Shown: positions 61,201 through 64,000 of the stretch, in pieces | Position numbering within the stretch: the stretch's first letter is position 1 | Layout of the letters: the number at the start of each line of letters is the position of its first letter | Source of the DNA: Pempheris klunzingeri | Taxonomy: Eukaryota; Chordata; Actinopteri; Acropomatiformes; Pempheridae | Reading direction: 5' to 3' | Assembly: GCF_042242105.1 (NCBI RefSeq) | Contig: NC_092027.1 | Coordinates: 17,157,221 to 17,221,220, forward strand | DNA: 64,000 nucleotides | The notes under the pieces: generated by a model | Databases searched by the model: none | Told to the model about the DNA's origin: nothing | What the model saw: the letters and a program-made list of their open reading frames with translations, nothing else | Position numbers and translations under genes: made by a program

Positions 61201-64000
61201 GACTCTTAGCTCCAGAGACACATTAAACTGTTAATGAATATTTGGCTTCCTGTACATGTGACTCTGTCCTCCTCAGGTATAGCCTCTATGCTGGTGTCCT
61301 TATTGATTGGGCTGTACTACAACACCTTAATAGCCTGGATCATGTGGTATCTCTTTAACTCCTTTCAAGATCCACTGCCTTGGACCCAATGTCCCCTCAA
61401 TGACAATGGGACAGGTATTTGAAAATACACACTGAGACTCAAGCAGCCAAACTTGACACATGACTAAAACATTTGACTGATTCTTGCCCCTCCAGGATTT
61501 ATACCTGAGTGTCAACGGAGCTCCACTGTAGATTACTATTTTTACAGAGTGACTTTAGATAGTTCGGCTTCCATAGCCGAGTCTGGAGGAATGCACTGGC
61601 CCATAGTAGTCTGCCTGCTAGCTGCCTGGACAGTCATCTGTATCTGCTACATACGGGGGATCGGCACCTCAGGCAAGGTTTGTTACAAACAATAAAAAAC
61701 AATATAATATAATAAAAATAATCTAATAAAATTATATCATGTTTTTCTTTCCTTGTCATGACCTCAGGCAGTGTACGTCACAGCTATTCTGCCTTACATA
61801 GTGCTGGCCATCTTCCTGATCCGAGGACTGACTCTTAAAGGTGCCATGACTGGAATAAAGTACCTCTTCACACCACAAGTATGTTTCTAATCTCTATCGT
61901 GAAAAAATCCAATCCTATATTTCAAGTAACAAAGACACATCACACTGTATGGCTCTCTCTTGCAGGTTGATGAATTGACAAAACCAACGACTTGGCTGGA
62001 TGCAGGTGCCCAGGTCTTTTATGCCTTTAGCTTAGCATGGGGAGGCCTCATCTCCTTCTCAAGCTACAACCCTGTTCAGTAAGACACATTTAGAAACCCT
62101 GTTGTGTTTTATAACCACACCGATTTGTCAATGAAAAAAGGTTGAATCCATTCTCAGACATGATTCGTCCTGAATCTTTCACCACTTTTTTCTTTTTTCA
62201 AGCAACAACTGCATGCAAGATGCTGTGATCCTGTCGGCCATAACAGGCTTAACCTCAATCTATGCTGCCACAGTCACCTACACTATCATTGGCTTTAGGG
62301 CCACAGAGAAATATGACATCTGTATCAGCAAGTAAGTAGTAACAGAATGTGGCTTTCAATATTTTTAGAAAACAATAATCCCAAAAGTATTAAAGAGTAT
62401 AAGTATTAAATTAAAGTATTAAAGAAAAATAGATTAAAACAAATGTCTAATGCTGCTGAGTTGCTAAGATTTTGTTTACATCAGTGTTGTCTCTAGAATC
62501 CAGCAACTATAATATACTGTATTTTATATTTTTAATCATGATAACTTGGGAAAGTAAATACTGATTTTCCATCCATTATCCAAATTCTTACCTCATGAGT
62601 CAAAAAGCATTGACAGCACATTTTCTCCTCAGTAACATCATGACATTATCAAATGCATTTGACCTTCCTGAAGACAGCATCACTGTGGACAACTATGAGG
62701 CAGCCTATAATCATTACAACAGCTCCCATCCAGATACTGTTCTTGGACTGGACATCAAACTGTGTAGCATGCACACACTGCTCAGTGAGGTGACTCTTGA
62801 TGAATTTCTCACATTCCACGTTGTAATTGGTTTGTGCTCCTACCTGGATTGTGACTAATGTGTGTGTTTGTCCAGGGAGTAGAGGGAACAGGTCTGGCCT
62901 TCATTGTGTTTACAGAAGCTATCACCAAGATGCCTGGTTCTCCAGCCTGGTCTGTCCTCTTTTTCATCATGCTTCTCTGCTTGGGACTCTCAACCCTGTT
63001 TGGCAACATTGAGGGAGTGGTGGTCCCACTGAAAGACTTAAATCTGTTACCTAAAAAATGGCCCCAAGAAGCAGTTACTGGTATTCTGTTTTTTTAGTTA
63101 AAACAATCAGCAAATTAGCTTTGCAACCCTTGGTGAATTGGTTGCCTTATTTTTGTGCATGTGTGTTTCAGGAGTAACATGTTTTGTTGCCTTCATCATC
63201 TCCCTCCTGTTTGCGCAGCACTCAGGGATGTATTGGGTAACTCTCTTTGACAACTTTGCTGGGTCTGTTCCACTTCTGATCATTGGATTGTTTGAGATGA
63301 TAGCTGTTGTTTACATCTATGGCATAGACAGGTTAGTACATAAAATGTATATATTTGCTTAACATTTATTATACTGTACACCTTACTGCAAAATTACCAT
63401 ATTAGCAGCAGCACATCTGCACTCAGTTCTAAAAAGAAGAATGTATATCCTGCTGTACTGTAATCAGGATTTTTATATTTACGATGGGAAAAAAAACGAT
63501 GTGTAATGCTATAAGTGTCACTCTTTTTGAAAAAAACATACATAATTATGACTCTCTATGACTCTCTCATATCTATTTTATCAACCTATATGTTCGTTCT
63601 TCTATGTGCTGCTGCAATCTTGGCCAGGGTGCCCTTGTAAAATAGAGTGTTCCTCTCAGTAAGTACATTATGATTGAATTAAACTCCTCTTGTGTGGCAG
63701 GTTCAATGAGGACTTGAAGTTCATGATCAAACGTAAGCCCTGCCTATTTTGGCAGCTTTCGTGGAGGTTCATCAGTCCTCTAATCATCCTGGTTATCTTA
63801 GTTTTCTACCTGGTGACACAAACGCAAGAAGAGCTCATCTATTTAGTCTGGGATCCCAACTCTGTAAGCACACAGATAGTCGCCTTTTTCTAATCATGCC
63901 TCAATACAAAATATACATTTACATTTGTGATGTGACATTGTGACATTTGTATGGTAAATGCTGTTAATAGGACAACATGTAATGATTTTGTGTTTTACAG
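58252..64000 (+). CDS. slc6a19: SLC6A19-type neutral amino acid transporter, array copy 4 (last exon outside window)
   Basis: Exons 1-11: 58252-58450, 61010-61150, 61277-61414, 61496-61677, 61768-61878, 61966-62078, 62203-62331, 62633-62789, 62876-63080, 63172-63331, 63701-63863. They are open for 566 codons. The window ends on the acceptor AG (63999-64000) of intron 11, so exon 12 should start at 64001. The N-terminus is [20 protein letters not shown] and TM1 has [18 protein letters not shown] with Asn53. TM6 reads [12 protein letters not shown] with Ala277 where copies 1 and 2 have Ser. TM7 has Thr309. The Na2 pair is S429-T430. Exon 11 keeps SWRFISP but has MIKRKP where copies 1-3 have a Gly before the Arg/His-Lys-Pro. 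Intron 1 (2.6 kb) is enlarged by Tc1-like and LINE remnants. Introns 2, 3 and 9 are nearly identical to copy 3, and intron 8 is identical to copy 2. The role is inferred as for the other copies. Confidence 0.93.
58675..58990. repeat. Possible dispersed repeat in copy 4 intron 1
   Basis: It begins GGGCTGTCACAATATCACAA and runs through A-rich sequence. This opening phrase is common in fish interspersed repeats. Its limits and family are uncertain. Confidence 0.3.
59576..59830 (-). mobile_element. Tc1-like transposon relic, internally deleted
   Basis: On the minus strand the sequence 59770-59715 reads [16 protein letters not shown]-stop, the C-terminus of a Tc1-like transposase. It is followed by the typical end sequence (plus strand GCGAAAGTCTTAGGAAGGTG near 59580). 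On the other side ATTAACCAATGAAACCAAAC (near 59798) is the opposite subterminal region. Nearly all the transposase is therefore deleted, leaving about 250 bp. Confidence 0.75.
60010..60380 (+). mobile_element. LINE 3' fragment in copy 4 intron 1
   Basis: The plus strand reads [20 protein letters not shown] near 60073, then broken pieces resembling YISELL and LRSLDQ. This is the C-terminal part of a fish LINE ORF2. Stops and frameshifts are present and the 5' part is missing. Confidence 0.65.

Overview
The window is vertebrate nuclear DNA, almost certainly from a percomorph-type teleost fish. Genes are split by GT-AG introns. The introns and spacers are full of teleost repeats: CA/TG and GGAGA tracts, a non-LTR retroposon 3' tail ending in TGGA repeats, a Tc1-like relic, palindromic nonautonomous DNA transposons and L2-type LINE fragments. 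No prokaryotic, CRISPR or viral gene organisation is present, and I saw no tRNA or rRNA.

Positions 1-25216, minus strand: the 5' end of the formin gene fhod3. Four coding exons are recognisable (25052-25216, 19577-19686, 15794-15861, 450-517). They encode the N-terminal GTPase-binding part of the protein and the start of the FH3/armadillo region. They are separated by introns of about 5.4, 3.7 and 15.3 kb that otherwise hold only repeats and unassigned sequence. The gene continues beyond position 1.

Positions 25217-31391: the divergent spacer between fhod3 and the transporter cluster. It holds the GC-rich fhod3 promoter region, a hAT-like palindromic element, and two decayed exons (28557-28690 and about 29356-29450) of a dead SLC6A19-type gene.

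Positions 31392-64000, plus strand: a head-to-tail array of four SLC6A19-type (B0AT1, Na+-dependent neutral amino acid transporter) genes with the same 12-exon layout and identical intron phases. Copy 1 (31392-36939, 629 aa), copy 2 (39637-46950, 615 aa) and copy 3 (49428-53339, 614 aa) are complete and open. Copy 4 (58252 onward) has exons 1-11 open, and the window stops on the acceptor AG of its last intron. Copy 1 is the most orthodox. Copies 2-4 form a younger, partly homogenised group whose duplicated unit includes the promoter block and more than 800 bp of downstream flank. A further decayed pair of exons (6 and 7, copy-1-like) lies just upstream of copy 4.

The most interesting biology is in the array. 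By motif alignment with SERT, DAT and LeuT, residues that line the first sodium site (Na1), and in part the chloride site, change step by step: N/S/N in copy 1, N/S/T in copy 2, T/G/T in copy 3, N/A/T in copy 4. The second sodium site (Na2) stays S-S or S-T in all four. Copy 3 also lacks one otherwise conserved arginine through an in-frame codon deletion, and copy 2 ends in KKKK because of an 11-A run. Together these point to a lineage-specific expansion with functional divergence, gene conversion and gene death. They do not point to a wholly unknown system.
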